From assembly GCA_030248295.1 (NCBI GenBank), contig JASANH010001333.1, positions 434,001-498,000 on the forward strand: a stretch of 64,000 nucleotides of DNA. Reading direction: 5' to 3'. The notes under the pieces are model-generated. The model had not been told where the DNA came from and ran no database searches. It saw nothing but the letters and a program-made list of their open reading frames with translations. This stretch comes from Mesodorylaimus sp. YZB2_4. Lineage: Eukaryota; Nematoda; Enoplea; Dorylaimida; Dorylaimidae. A program made the translations under genes and the position numbers. Positions 1-10,977 of the stretch are shown in pieces (the first letter of the stretch is position 1; each line of letters starts with the position of its first letter).

Positions 1-739
1 CGCCGCGACAGATATTTGTCGCCGTCGTTACCGCGAGACTATGTCTGCTCCCAACTGTCCCCTTTCGATCGACATCCCAGTTGCCCTGATGGGCCAGAAA
101 TCCATTCTCGAGAATCAACGATGGAAGGAAAGAGAAGACAAAAAAGTCTGAACGCATGAACGCGCTACAGACGTGCTGCTGGCTGCTGGTGGCCTGCTGG
201 CTGCTGCTTGCTGCTGCTATCGCGAATTCTCTGGAGGAAGTGCTCCTTTCGGACAAAAGCGTCACCTCTCCATGCAGATATCTTTCATCTTCGGCTCAAC
301 AGGTGCCAGGAAAACCTCCAAGTCTCCTTCAAGTGCAAATCAGGGAGGTAGATTTATCTCTACAAGGACTTGACTTGACCCAATTTTTAATAACTCCCAC
401 GAATTCTGAGTTCTCTCTTTTTTCACATTATATTTAATTTCCTCTCATCAGTTCGACCGCAAGCACAAGCCGATCGAAAGCACAAGCAGAAACATGCACC
501 CTGCGGAGTGTAAAAATAGGGGCATGAAGACAGAATAGAATCATTCGTGACAGTACATTTCTATGTACGCATGGTCACTAGCCAAATCCTGCTGTGATCT
601 CGCATCATCTGTACAATGATCTAGACCCAATTAGCAGAAACTCGTGGGCGGTTTTCTGATTAATATCCTGCCCAACACTATTTAAGCCAAGCTTGGTCAG
701 AGTTACAACAGAATTTACGGATATAACTTCATCAGAACC
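1..739. other. non-coding 5' flank of the first receptor copy
   Basis: I see no convincing gene here. A short open frame from 156 is driven by CTGCTGG-type repeats at 173-220 that give a Leu/Ala/Cys-rich translation, and I do not accept it as coding. The stretch about 210-380 resembles 9,010-9,195, upstream of another receptor copy, so the flank was duplicated together with the receptor. A TATTTAAG box-like string lies near 679-686, about 55 bases before the receptor ATG. Confidence 0.5.
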
Positions 740-1740
740 ATGAATTCGAGCGCTCCGAACATCACCAGCAGTACGCCACAAGCGATTGGACTAACTGCTG
801 CGGAACTGTGGTTCCAACTTGTCTTTGTTTTTCTGATTTTGTCTGTCATTTCGATTTGCGCTCATGCTTTCATAATTATCGCCATTACGAGAACGAAAGA
901 ACTGCGCTCACGATTCTTTGTATTCGTCTGTTTATTGCTCATTGCTCGATCACTTCAATGCGGCCAGTTGCTCTTTGCCGGCACTTACAGAATTCTGCGA
1001 ACGCTCAAGCTTGCCCAAGTAGATATCCCACGCATTATCTGTCACTCGCTTCACATAGCTTTGTACTTTGCTCCTTTTTTGGAAGTGATCTCGCGGCTAA
1101 TTCTCGTTATTGACAGAATCGTGGCCATTTCAGCTTTCAGTTATTATCGTAACCTGACAGTTCGCCACGCCCTACAAACTTCTATCGCTGCTTTCATTAC
1201 AGCGTTGATAGTAAAGCTATTTCCGTCGTATCTGGGTCTCAAAACCATTCGAGTTGGCCAGTTGTCTCAACTATATCAGTCCCACCCACCCACTCTTCAA
1301 CTCACTTTCCCAGGATCTCGATCTGGCGTTGACGATATTGATTTTGGTTCTGTATCTCGGGCTGATCGGATATTTGCGCCTGATCGTAGTCCCTAGATTG
1401 AAAAAGGCCAATCAAGACAACGCCAGTCAGGCTACTGCCATCGCTATCAGACGACAAATGAAACTTTTGCCTCTTTTGCGCCAACGTCCTCATTCACTGC
1501 GGCTTGACCTTGACGGCGAAATTGTTGATGTCCCTCTCGACCGTTAAACCACCAGAAATTGGTTTAAGATGCACAGCTTATGGAGGCATTGTAGTCTCTA
1601 TCGATATGGTAGCAAACATAATAGCTCTGCTAGCAAATAACAAAAACTTGAGGCGAGCTGTTGCACAGATGGTCTGTAATAAGCCAGCACAGGTCGTTTC
1701 TATTTCGCAGACTGCATCGACTACAAAGCGATCAAAGTGA
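740..1740 (+). pseudogene. 7TM chemoreceptor pseudogene, Srsx/rhodopsin-like (copy 1)
   Basis: This encodes a 7TM receptor of a nematode chemoreceptor family, most like Srsx, broken by two frameshifts. The first frame (740 to about 1250) gives an N-glycosylation-rich start, TM1, a TRTKELRSRF intracellular loop and a DRIVAI motif after TM3, equivalent to DRY. Alignment to the paralogue at 9,637 shows one extra base near 1245-1250, which throws TM5 into the +1 frame (SCLNYISPTHPLF, VPRLKKAN). A 2-base loss near 1486 then shifts TM6-TM7 into the third frame, ending at 1740 with a TM7-like LLANNKNLRRAV segment. The three pieces together cover a complete receptor of about 330 residues without introns. 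The family name is inferred from the loop and TM3 motifs. The breaks could be assembly errors, but the paralogues are broken at other places, so decay is more likely. Confidence 0.7.
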
Positions 1741-2165
1741 TATTAAGACTACAGATTATAACATAGTCTCATTCTCGCGAGGAGCGATGAGGTTGCAAAA
1801 TGTTTGTGTTTGTAAGTATAGACACAATTTGGCAGTCATCATTTTGACAGTTCGATGTCTAAGTTAATTTGAGGTATTTTGATTAATTTAGAAACATCTC
1901 CACCCCCTTTTCGCTTTTTAGTTTCAAATCGCATTTTGAACTTTTTTGTTTGATTATCGTGATTATAATTAGCGGTTTCAGCACGTGAGTTGTCATTAGA
2001 ATTGGAGACGTAAAAAATGTTTGCATGAGACACGAAGAGAAGTGACTTTTTGGTTACTGGGTAACGTATTGGGTGCAGTGGGTGCACGTATTCAGTGCAT
2101 GATGGGCACGTATTCAGTGCATGTTGGCTAAAATACTCGCTTTATTTATTTTATTCGCAGCTATA
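1741..2165. other. intergenic stretch before the LINE
   Basis: No gene is seen. A 15-base string, CGTATTCAGTGCATG, occurs twice in tandem within 2,086-2,123, directly before the LINE endonuclease ORF. It may mark the upstream edge of the LINE copy, but no target duplication could be assigned. Confidence 0.4.
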
Positions 2166-2409
2166 ATGACAACAAAATTAAAATTCGGTTTTTCAAATAT
2201 TAACAGTTTGTTGGGCAAACGAAATGATTTTTCAGCTGAATTGACTGCGGAAGCTTTTGATTTTTTTGGCCTCGCGGAAACCAAAATCGATGGACAGGTA
2301 GATGACCCCGAAATAGCCGTTCCAAATTATTCCATCTATCGCTGCGATCGAAAACGTGGCGGTGGTGGTGTGGCTCTTTACGTTAAAAATTCCTTGCCTT
2401 CAACAAGGC
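2166..2409 (+). pseudogene. LINE endonuclease domain, N-terminal part
   Basis: From ATG 2166 the translation shows EEP-family endonuclease landmarks: an SNINSLLGKRNDF opening, the metal-binding glutamate in LAETKID, and RGGGGVALYVKN. The frame runs into the nested element at 2,414. It resumes at 4,249 in register: LKG before the insertion continues as PSDFGVKDTQLECLAV after it, up to a stop near 4,390. It would nick target DNA to prime reverse transcription. This copy is inactive because it is split. Confidence 0.8.
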
Positions 2410-2413
2410 TTAA

Positions 2414-4244
2414 AGGTATCCGTTCATGTGAAAAGCTAGGATTCAGAATTTGTTTAAATTCAAATCACATTTAGTTAATGGGGTCGGAATACTTACGAAA
2501 AACATAATTTCCAACGTGGTCACTCCAGTCGCTGACCGCTGGTATTTATTTTATTCGGAGAAGTACCCTTCCCCATATCAGTTTGGAATGGATGTAATCG
2601 AAAAGTGTGCGCTCGAGGCGGCCGCCGGGTGGCCCTGCCCCATTGTCAGCACGGCCGTTAGTATAGCCTATGTTTGGGAGCAGCATTGAAACATGAAATG
2701 CTTCTCGAATGTCCAACAATTTGCATCTTGCATTTTGACGAACATCGTGAAATAACCCTTGGATTTTGGCGGAGAGAAGCTGGTGCACCATGCATTGATG
2801 ATCTGTCGGTCGAATAGCTTGGTATTGATTTTGTTTTGCCTCAGATTTATTGAGGATTATTTATTTCGGTACCTGCGACTGTGGTGCGATTCAGAAAACT
2901 CCTTGAGCCCTGGATACACCCGCGTATGTGCTTACATTTATGCTGTTTGCCACATGACTCCTTTGCTCTCGGCTACTGTTTTAGTTTTTGCTTAGATGAT
3001 GTTCTTTACTCCGACAACTGGGTTCTGCAACAGCTCTAAATACCAACTGGTTCTGCTGCTAGGCCAACTTGTGATACACATAAAAGAAGTGTTTTTGATT
3101 CTGTGACTCTTGTATTGTGTGAGACATATACGTACTCGTTTACTCCTGTACGTTGGAAAAGTCTTTAGCAATGTCTTATGCACAATAAAATACCAAACAT
3201 CGCTATCACAATACATCAAAAACCCAAAGACAAATCGTCATCGTCGTTCATAAGAAAAGTCCTACTGTAGCTCGTTTGAAAACGCGTAACAAGTAAACTA
3301 AGTCATAGAAAGCAGTGGCTTCATCTTTCAAAGCGCGTCATGCAATACTCACATTTTAATCCCATGGACAATTTAAGAGCAGGCATTTTTGGGTTATTAG
3401 CTAGTATTCCACATCGAGTCTATCAGTCCGCTGCTCCCCAACGACAAAGCTTCTCAGTAAGTTGTGTTCCATCCGCTACTGCTGTCCAACGTCGACAAGA
3501 AAAGTGCAGATCTCCGTACGATCCAAGGTCGACCATTTTATGACTTGTTGTATCCTGAAACACACACTTCTTGCAGTCGACTTATATTTTCAGAATGAGT
3601 TGACTTTCACTAATCCTTGTCAATGTAGTTTTCTTCTTCAAAAAAGTCCTGATGTTGACCTCATCCCCGTTTTTTTATTTGGAAAATCCTAAATCGTTTA
3701 GTGCTCACTCTACGCGGAGAGATAAAAAGCCCAACACTTCATGTCGCTGCTCTAATTTACCGAATTGTACAACACATATAGGAACATGGCATATTCTTAC
3801 CTGGGCCGGCCTAGCTCCCATCCAACTGTGGAGCTCGCTCTTCGTCCACCAGCATTCGCAGCCACTCAGCATAGCCCAGAGGCAAAAGTAAAAACCTGCT
3901 CTTGTCACATCGCTGTCACTTCCAAATAAATTCATTATTTCAAAATAAGTTCAATATTTTTTCCTTCTTTCCATCAGTCCTCGTACGCGTCAGTTTTACG
4001 TGGACTGAACCATCTGGCAAAAGAGCCACCCGGCGGCCGCCTTGCGCGCACACTTTTCGATTATATCCATTCCAAACTGATAAGGGGGAGGGTACTTCTC
4101 AAAATAAAATAAATACCAGCGGTCAGCGACTGGAGTGACCACGTTAAAAATTATGTTTTTCGGAAGTATTCCGACCCTATTAACTAAATATGATTTGAAT
4201 TTAAACAAATTCTGAATCCTAGCTTTTCACATGAACGGATACCT
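2414..4244. mobile_element. non-autonomous TIR transposon in a TTAA target, nested in the LINE
   Basis: The element is 1,831 bp. Its termini AGGTATCCG and CGGATACCT are exact inverted complements and belong to long inverted repeats of about 220 bp (2,414-2,633 and 4,025-4,244) that differ at only a few sites. It is flanked by TTAA at 2,410-2,413 and 4,245-4,248. Removing the element and one TTAA restores the LINE reading frame exactly. TTAA duplication is the signature of piggyBac-type transposition, but the termini do not begin with the CCC usual for that family. The 1.4 kb interior shows no transposase, so it would need help in trans. Confidence 0.85.
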
Positions 4245-4248
4245 TTAA

Positions 4249-5883
4249 AGGCCCATCTGATTTTGGAGTCAAGGATACACAACTGGAATGCTTGGCAGTT
4301 CGGATAGGGGTTGGCGATGATTCAGTTATTTGTCTACTAATTTACATTCCGCATACCTCCTTGAGAGAAATTAAAAATCTGACCAACTGACCGACTGGCT
4401 GCATTTCGAAATAATTACCATCGGCTAGTATTGATTGGTGATTTTAATGTGAACTATTTGACAGATTCACCTGAGCGACGTCAATTGATTCATCTGATTT
4501 CTGCTATTGGTGGCATTCAAACTGTGGACTCACCTACCTTCAAATCCGGCTCCTTGCTGGATCTCATTATTCTGGGTGATCCTCACAGACATCACCAGAC
4601 CGCGGTCATGCCCAATATTGGCACGTCTGACCATAGCTCTATTCACGCCACCATTTTTGGAATACCCAAAAAGCGATCTCCCAACCTCAGAAACATATGG
4701 CTGCTGAAGCGCGCTGACTGGGATCTGATAAATAATCGATTGTTTGGTCTCAGCTTGTCAGATCTTGTGTTAGCTTCACCTCCCGTCGATCATGCTTGTA
4801 CTTCGCTGATGGAGGCCATCAACGATGTCCTCGTCCAGTATGTCCCACAGAAATCTGTGAGAATGGAAAAGCGGCAACACTGGATGACAAGTGGTCTATT
4901 AGCGATGATCCGTCGTAAATATGAGGCGTATAAAAACTGGAAAGCTTACTCGTTAGACTCAGACAAATTCATTTTCCAGTCGTTGCGGCGCCAGTGCCGC
5001 AAAGCCATCCGCAAAGCTAAGCGAGATCATTTAGTAAGGAATTTCTCAAATATTGACTCTGTTCGCTCCTTCTGGTCTGCTTATTCTCGCCTGGAACCGA
5101 AAAATAATCAAATTCCTGCATTGCTAGACACTTTCGACCAGCCGCTAATTGGTGCTGCTGAAAAAGCAAATGCCTTTAATAATTATTTTGCGGATAACTT
5201 TAATTACAAGGCTGCTCCGGCTTTTTCTCTGCCGCCTGTCGATAGTGATTTCGATGATGTTTTTGATTTTTCAGTCACTCCGGGGTCGATTTTGAAAGAG
5301 ATAAAAAAGTCTAAAGGCGAAGAGTGCTCCTGGATTTGACAGAATTACAGTTCCGATTCTTCGAAAAATCGGCATTAGCATATTGCCCCTGCCTTGGCCT
5401 GCCTGCCTTTTCACTCGCTCGATCCAAGAAGAGGCTTTTCCGACGGTCTGGAAATTAGCCAAAATTTTTCCTATTCCCAAGCAAGGCGATAAGTCGAAAT
5501 TAACAAACTAGCGGCCTATCTCGTTACTGTCAGTTGTCTCGAAGCTACTGGAAAGGATTGTGGACAGGATGTTGCGCCAATTCCTGCTTATTTCTGATCG
5601 GCAGCATGGATTCGTGAAGAGGCGTGGGACCAACAGTGCATTAATAATCTCCAGTCAATTCATTCATAATGCTTTGAATTCAAAAAAGTACGGCTTCGTT
5701 GTTGGTCTATATTTAGACATACGAAAAACATTCGATAGGTCCAACATCCACTACTGCTGCGTGCTCTCCAAAATGACCATCGTGTGCCCTAAAAAATTAT
5801 CCGGCTTATCATCCTTCATACTTGACTGGCCGAGCGCAGCGGGCTGTGATCAACGGATGCCTGTCGAACACAGCGCCAGTCCC
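4249..5883 (+). pseudogene. LINE ORF2: rest of endonuclease and N-terminal half of reverse transcriptase
   Basis: The endonuclease continues to about 4,390. A linker frame from about 4,431 to 5,339 carries GDFNVNYL, a SDHSSIHA motif (the catalytic SDH of EEP endonucleases), and the RT thumb-side approach with basic repeats such as RRQCRKAIRKAKRD. After a frameshift at about 5,330 the RT resumes in another frame with ISLLSVVSKLLERI and a QHGFVKRRGTNSAL segment, then GLYLDIRKTFD (normally DxxKAFD). A further shift puts QRAVINGCLSNTAPV just before the second insertion at 5,884. There are several stops, including a TAG before RPISLL. The domain assignment is firm and the copy is non-functional. 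Confidence 0.8.
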
Positions 5884-6577
5884 CAGTGGTGTACTGTAGG
5901 AAGCTGGCTGTGGCTTCCTCAGAGCTATTGCGCAATACGAAGCAACCCACGCTAGAGAGCAGTCCTTTACTAGCCACCTAGCGGGATCACGCACGAAACA
6001 ACCACACACTAGCACACACACAGCAATAACTGACTGAGTCACTCATGAGACGGCACGACGCCGAGCTGACAGGAAACAGGAAACAGGCTAGACAGGCAGA
6101 CTAGGGTGCGGCCACGGGGCGGCAAGCAAGATACTTGGCCATGTCACTGGCATACATCCAATAAAGATGGGGGGTGTCTTCCTAACATAGAAAAGAGCAC
6201 TCAAAGGCATAAGCTATGGCACTCATTGACATGGAATGATGCATTTCACAACAGTACACCCATCACATAGCTATCTTGCCAACCTCAGTGGACCTTCACT
6301 GTCCACGCGCTCATAAAACATATCCTATCAACCACAACACCGATTAGACTCGATGAGCGGGGCTCAACTCAGTTCAAAACCTTCTACAAAGCTTACACAC
6401 ACTGGCAAGGCTCCAAATCAAAACATTTCACACATCAAAAAATACCACCACAACACACCTCTTATCACCTCCACAATCACGACTTCCAACTCCTCACCAA
6501 TAATCCACTATCCAAAATATCCATATCCAAACATACTATCCAACACAAATACCAACACTAACAGTACACCCACCACA
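5884..6577. mobile_element. second nested DNA element in the LINE RT
   Basis: This is a 694-bp insertion inside the RT PQGSVL block. Its ends are imperfect inverted repeats: GTGGTGTACTGTAG at the left and, on the opposite strand at the right, GTGGTGGGTGTACTGTTAG. GTCCC at 5,879-5,883 and GTACC at 6,578-6,582 may be a diverged 5-bp target duplication. It encodes no protein I recognise. The right 280 bases (about 6,300-6,577) are strikingly poor in G on the plus strand and rich in CA, AC and TATCC. Confidence 0.6.
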
Positions 6578-7507
6578 GTACCGCAGGGAAGTGTGCTCGA
6601 GCCAACGTTGTATATTGTGTTCGTCGACAGCTTATTGCGGCGATTTCGAGCTAGCTTTCCTGATTTCTTGCTTCAGAATTTTGCGGGCGATTCTTCGCTC
6701 TTGGCCCCCGTCAAGCGGCTCGATGACATCGTCCCATTAGTTCAACCTGCAGTAAATTACATAGAAGATTGGATAAGATCAGCAGATCTCGAATTTAATA
6801 TTTCGAAAACGCAGTTTATAATTTATCGATATGATCGACGTAAACTCGCCATTGTTCCAGATCTTAGACTATGTGGTTCAAGCATACCTCTACTGAGCCG
6901 AATCAAGTATCTTGGCATTACTTTCTCCGAGGATCTATCTTTTTCGGATCACATTTCGAATGCGTCAAAAATGGCTACATCTATGATTAGCGCCATTAAT
7001 CAGAAGTTGGGCAAAGGCGTACCCAACTCGTTTTTGGGTTCTCTTTATGATTCGTGCGTTCGTGCCACGTTGGACTATGGATGTGCCACTTGGGACCCAG
7101 TTCATAAAAATGATATTGAAACTCTGGAACGTGCTCACAAATTTGCCCTTCGGTTGTACCTAAGTGATTTCCAAATTTCCTATCGGGATGGCTTGACCAA
7201 AGCCAATTTGACGCCACTACACGATCGACAAAAACGTCTCAAACTCGTCCAATTTTTTAAATTTTACCATGGCAACCATGATTTCGAAAACCGATATTTT
7301 ATTCACAATGACTCTTGTGGAAGGCGCGTTAGCAGTCGATTAACTGCCCCGCATCATCTGGTTTTACCGGTTCATAATCGTGAATCTTTCAAACAAAGTT
7401 TTCTATACTCCGCCATGGTCCTGTGGAACAATTTGGATGCGGACGTAGCTTTTAATTCATCGGTATTTAGATTTCGCAAATTTCTGAGACAGACAATTTT
7501 TGGATAA
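6578..7507 (+). pseudogene. LINE reverse transcriptase, C-terminal half
   Basis: Directly after the nested element the frame picks up at VPQGSVLEPTLY, the conserved PQGSVLGP block of RT. The catalytic FADD box reads FAGDSSLL, so one of the two metal-binding aspartates is lost (Asp to Gly). The rest is well preserved: LEFNISKTQ, IKYLGITFSEDLSFSDH, CATWDPVHKNDIETLERAHK, and a C-terminal tail ending at TAA 7,505-7,507. The segment is an open frame of more than 300 codons even though the active site is broken, which suggests fairly recent inactivation. Confidence 0.85.
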
Positions 7508-7590
7508 TCTTTTTTTTTAACTGTCTTTTTTAACTGGTGTTTCGTAATGCTCTTAGTGCACAATCCTGTGTTTCATTACGAATAAAGCAT

Positions 7591-7609
7591 GAATGAATGA
7601 ATGAATGAA
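7591..7609 (+). repeat. (TGAA)n tail of the LINE
   Basis: Four to five GAAT/TGAA units directly follow the LINE 3' UTR and its AATAAA. Tetranucleotide tails of this kind are the 3' ends of L2/CR1-group elements and mark the 3' boundary of this copy. Confidence 0.8.
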
Positions 7610-7611
7610 AC

Positions 7612-8715
7612 AATTTGAGGGAAAACACATATTTGCAAATAGCAAATCGAAACGAGTTCACAGGAATAAATTTCATGGAATAATGTCAGATGTGCTATGT
7701 ACATTCGTGAAAGTATACCTACTGTAAAAGAAGTGTACAAGTAAAGTGCTGTGTTGCTGTAAAAATGTCTACTGATCTCTATGTTTGTAAACTTATGCAG
7801 ATGCTGGCCAGATGAATCGATAATCGATTTCTGTTAATCAAGTCAGTTATATGTATTTTTTTAGTCGTCGTCAAACAATAATAAGAAGGTGATGCTGCAC
7901 AAAAACTGATTTTGTGAGGCGCATCCCCAATATAAAGCTTGCTTGCGGAAGAACAAAACAGCAGCGCTTTTTGTGGTTCAGCTTGGCAGAGTTAGAGATC
8001 ACCGCGAAGTATATAAAGGCCATGCAAACAGCAGGTGAATGTTACTAAACTAGCTTACCCTAATACTAGACATAAAAACGCACCCAGAGGCGACAAGTGA
8101 AGCCTCAATTCTGTTTATAAAAATGGGAGTGCGGCATCTCAATGAAATCACGAGTATTGCTTGGTCTAAACAAAGTAACCCCAACTGCGTGATAACAAGA
8201 ATGAGCGGTATTACCCAAACTTCGCTACTGCTTATAAACTATGGCGATGATGAATCTCATATCGCGCGAGGTTCAAACGCTATGGAAACTGTTCTCCATA
8301 GAAGCGCTGCCAGATGTTAAAGTCCGCTGACTTTACCAAAACTTTTCCGCGAAGGAAAAAGTAGAAACTCTTCCGACCACAACGCACCAGCAACACTACC
8401 ACAGCAATCTTATACAAGGGGTCTAATGTAGCCAAAAACTCATCTGATATGGGGTCATCGAACATAAATTTAAACCGGTACGCCAAAATCCACCATAAAA
8501 GACGAAATTCGTTGCACATTTTGCTAAAGCATTCAATCTGTCAATTAGCTCGCTGTAGGACAAAAAATCGGCTAGATCCAGCGCAATCAGCTGCATCTGG
8601 CAATACTGCTTCACTTTACGAAGTATAAGTCGTCCACACTGTCAGCGCGCTGCAGCAGACAAAGTGACATATTACAAACTCGCTTGACATCCCCCAGCAG
8701 AGTTGTACATCCCTA
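7612..8715. other. intergenic, no gene seen
   Basis: No open frame here has coding character. TATATAAAGG at 8,010-8,019 resembles a TATA box, and the sequence around it (CTTGGCAGAGTTA) is similar to the flank of receptor copy 1, so this is probably the decayed upstream part of receptor copy 2. Confidence 0.4.
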
Positions 8716-8825
8716 GCGATTGGATTAACTGTTGCGTAACTATGGATTCAATTGGTCATTGTTTTCTTTAGTTTTTCTAATTGCTTTATTTGCGCCTATG
8801 TTTCATCATTTGCCGTTACAAAATC
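8716..8825 (+). pseudogene. Srsx-like receptor fragment (copy 2), N-terminus only
   Basis: About 110 bases align with the start of the receptor pseudogenes at 740 and 9,637 (GCGATTGGATTAACT, then an equivalent of the TM1 region). They include a stop in place of the AAEL codons and end before TM2. No further receptor sequence follows. It is a relic of the same tandem family and is clearly not translated. Confidence 0.65.
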
Positions 8826-9636
8826 GATTTATGATTGAACGCGATCAGCGGTCACCAACTTGAAATTCGCTAGAATAAAGTTTTTGCATATTGTGATGTA
8901 TGTCATCGAATCATGGATCGCCTCCGACATTTGCACTTCGTGGCATGCGCTTCGAATTATAAAAGTATAAGAGTTGCCTCGTAAATCGCTTTTAAAAAAA
9001 CCATTTTGGCTAGTTAAGGTGCATTCCTTGCAGGAAATGCTTCTGACTGAGACGGACAAAACTTTCTTTTCTCTGCGGGGCGAACTTGCTCTATGGGGTC
9101 TCCGCTCGACTCGACAGGTGCTGGGTAACAGTTTCCTCAAAGTGCAAATGTGGGAGGCACATTTTGTCTTGACAGACTCGACTTGACCCAACCTTGACAA
9201 TTCTAATTTCCTTCGACCGCTTGGTGTTCTCTATTCCGATATCACATCATATCATCATATCATATCACCTCTTATCCGCTTTGACAAAGGGAAATCACAA
9301 ACAGAAACTTGCACTTTTTGCGTAAAAGTAAAAATAGGTAACTCAGCGAGCATTTTTTTATGATTGTTCATTTCTCTCTGAGAATGGCCAATAGTAAAAT
9401 CCTATTAAGCGTTTTCTCATCATCCCTATAATGATCACTGTTGATTATCAGAGACCTGTGGGCGTCTTTTCGTGATGGGCCGAAAGCCAAATCCTCTTTG
9501 GTGACATCGCAGCGTCTTTGTAATCCATAGCTCATTCCCAGCCACCTGTTGGCATTTTGTGATTGAGTTCCTCTCCAGCGGCATGCAAGGAATGCTTTGT
9601 TAGAATGACGGAAGGGTTTCTGGACGTGGAACAAAG
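8826..9636. other. duplicated receptor upstream flank
   Basis: No gene is seen. About 9,010-9,195 matches about 210-380 upstream of receptor copy 1 (shared strings such as CAAAGTGCAAAT and ACTTGACCCAA), so a unit of promoter-side flank plus receptor was duplicated over about 9 kb. A short CATAT microsatellite lies at 9,240-9,270. Confidence 0.45.
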
Positions 9637-10461
9637 ATGAATTCGAACCTGTCGAACATCACCAGCAGCACACCACAAGCAATTGGACTGACTCCTGCCG
9701 AACTATGGATTCAAACGGCTGTTGTTTTTGTGTTTTTGTCTGTCGTTTTAATTTGCGCACACACTCTCATAATTATGGCCATCACGAGAACGAAGGAGCT
9801 GCGGACACGATTTTTCGCATTCGTCTGCTTATTGGTTTTAAGTCGATCACTCATTTGCGGCCAGCTAATTTTTGTCGGCGCTTACAGAATTTTAAGAACC
9901 CTCAAAGTGGCACAGATGAATATCCCACGCATTGTCTGCCGCTCAGTTCACATAACTCTGTAATTTTCAGCTTTTCTTGAAGTGATCTCGCTGCTTATTC
10001 TCGTCATTGAAAGAATTGTGGCCATTGCTGCGTTCAGTTATTATCGAAACCTGACAGTTCACCATGCCATAAAAAATTCGATCGCTGCGTTGATCACAGC
10101 CATGGCGGTAAGGCTGCTCCCATCATACCTGGCTCTCAAAATATTCGAGGTGGTTAGCTGTCTCAACTATATCAGTCCCACCCACCCACTCTTCAACTCA
10201 CTTTCCCAGGATCTCGATCTTGCGTTGACGATATTGATTTCGGTTCTGTATCTCGGGCTGATCGGATATTTACGCCTGATCGTAGTCCCTAGATTGAAAC
10301 CGGCCAATCAAGACAACGCCAGTCAGGCTCCTGCCATCGCTATCAAACAGCAAATGAAGGTCCTGCCACTCCTTCGCCAACTGGTCCTCATTCACTGTGG
10401 TTTGACCTTGACCGCAAAACTCCTGGTGCCTATCCGTCGTTTGATCCATCACCGAAAGACG
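9637..10461 (+). pseudogene. 7TM chemoreceptor pseudogene, Srsx-like (copy 3)
   Basis: This is the best-preserved copy. ATG 9637 opens a frame closely matching copy 1 (NITSSTPQAIGLT, TRTKELRTRF, RIVAIAAFSYYRNL). TM3 is cut by one nonsense codon at about 9,961, where a Tyr codon TAC in copy 1 is TAA here. The frame resumes immediately and runs through TM4-TM6 to about 10,420. There a small indel replaces the TM7 sequence of copy 1 with an unrelated tail that stops at 10,461-10,463. Everything between is open for more than 150 codons. Recent loss of a functional receptor is the simplest reading. Confidence 0.7.
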
Positions 10462-10463
10462 TG

Positions 10464-10977
10464 AATCGGATCTTGCCTAAAGCAGGAAATATTTCCGGAA
10501 ACTGTCCAGATATGTACGATCTGAGGTAAGCAAATAGTTCCATTGGAACAAAATACTGCACCTAGGTGCACTCACCTTTTTGAAGGTTTGAAAGGCTTTT
10601 ATTAGATTTGTGCCTAATTTAGATTAAAATTAGCTTTACCAGACTGAAGGAGAAGACAACTGGATTTAAAAGCTTCTCTGTGTTTTCAGTTTTACCAAGA
10701 AATTTCACTACAGCTGACAGCTACCTAATTTTACGTGAAAATTCACAGGCAGTCCAAGAAACTGAATTTTTATCAAGCCTGAAAAACTATGCAAAGCTGT
10801 TTTCGATGGCTAGACCTGACACCCATTGAAAATAAAAAAAATACGTCTCATTCGTTTTAACATCAATTCCTGTTTCAGCTGCCTGCTGCGTAATGGATTT
10901 CTTTTCCCCTCATTCCGGAATAAAGGCGCTCCAACAGGCTGGAAGTTGCTGGTACAGCCAGAATATCTTGCGCCAGT
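10464..10977. other. intergenic, AT-rich
   Basis: I see no gene, RNA or structured repeat that I can support in this stretch. Confidence 0.4.

Larger units (their letters stand above)
2166..7611 (+). mobile_element. degenerate CR1/L2-type LINE with two nested DNA elements
   Basis: This is a non-LTR retrotransposon read on the plus strand. It starts with an apurinic-like endonuclease, continues through a reverse transcriptase and ends in a short 3' UTR with AATAAA (7,581) and a (TGAA)n tail at 7,591-7,609. The tetranucleotide tail and the RT C-terminal pattern (YLGI..., LDYGCATWDP, LERAHKFALR) are typical of the CR1/L2 group. No ORF1 is visible, so the copy is probably 5'-truncated. The coding sequence is interrupted at 2,414-4,244 and 5,884-6,577 by inserted elements and also has its own stops and frameshifts. 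The insertions must postdate the LINE, giving a relative order of events. Confidence 0.85.

Noticed and set aside
156-437. Small secreted protein with Leu/Ala-rich signal peptide
   Set aside because: The hydrophobic start comes from a CTGCTGG repeat, the rest has no family likeness, and the equivalent duplicated region near 9.0 kb is not open.
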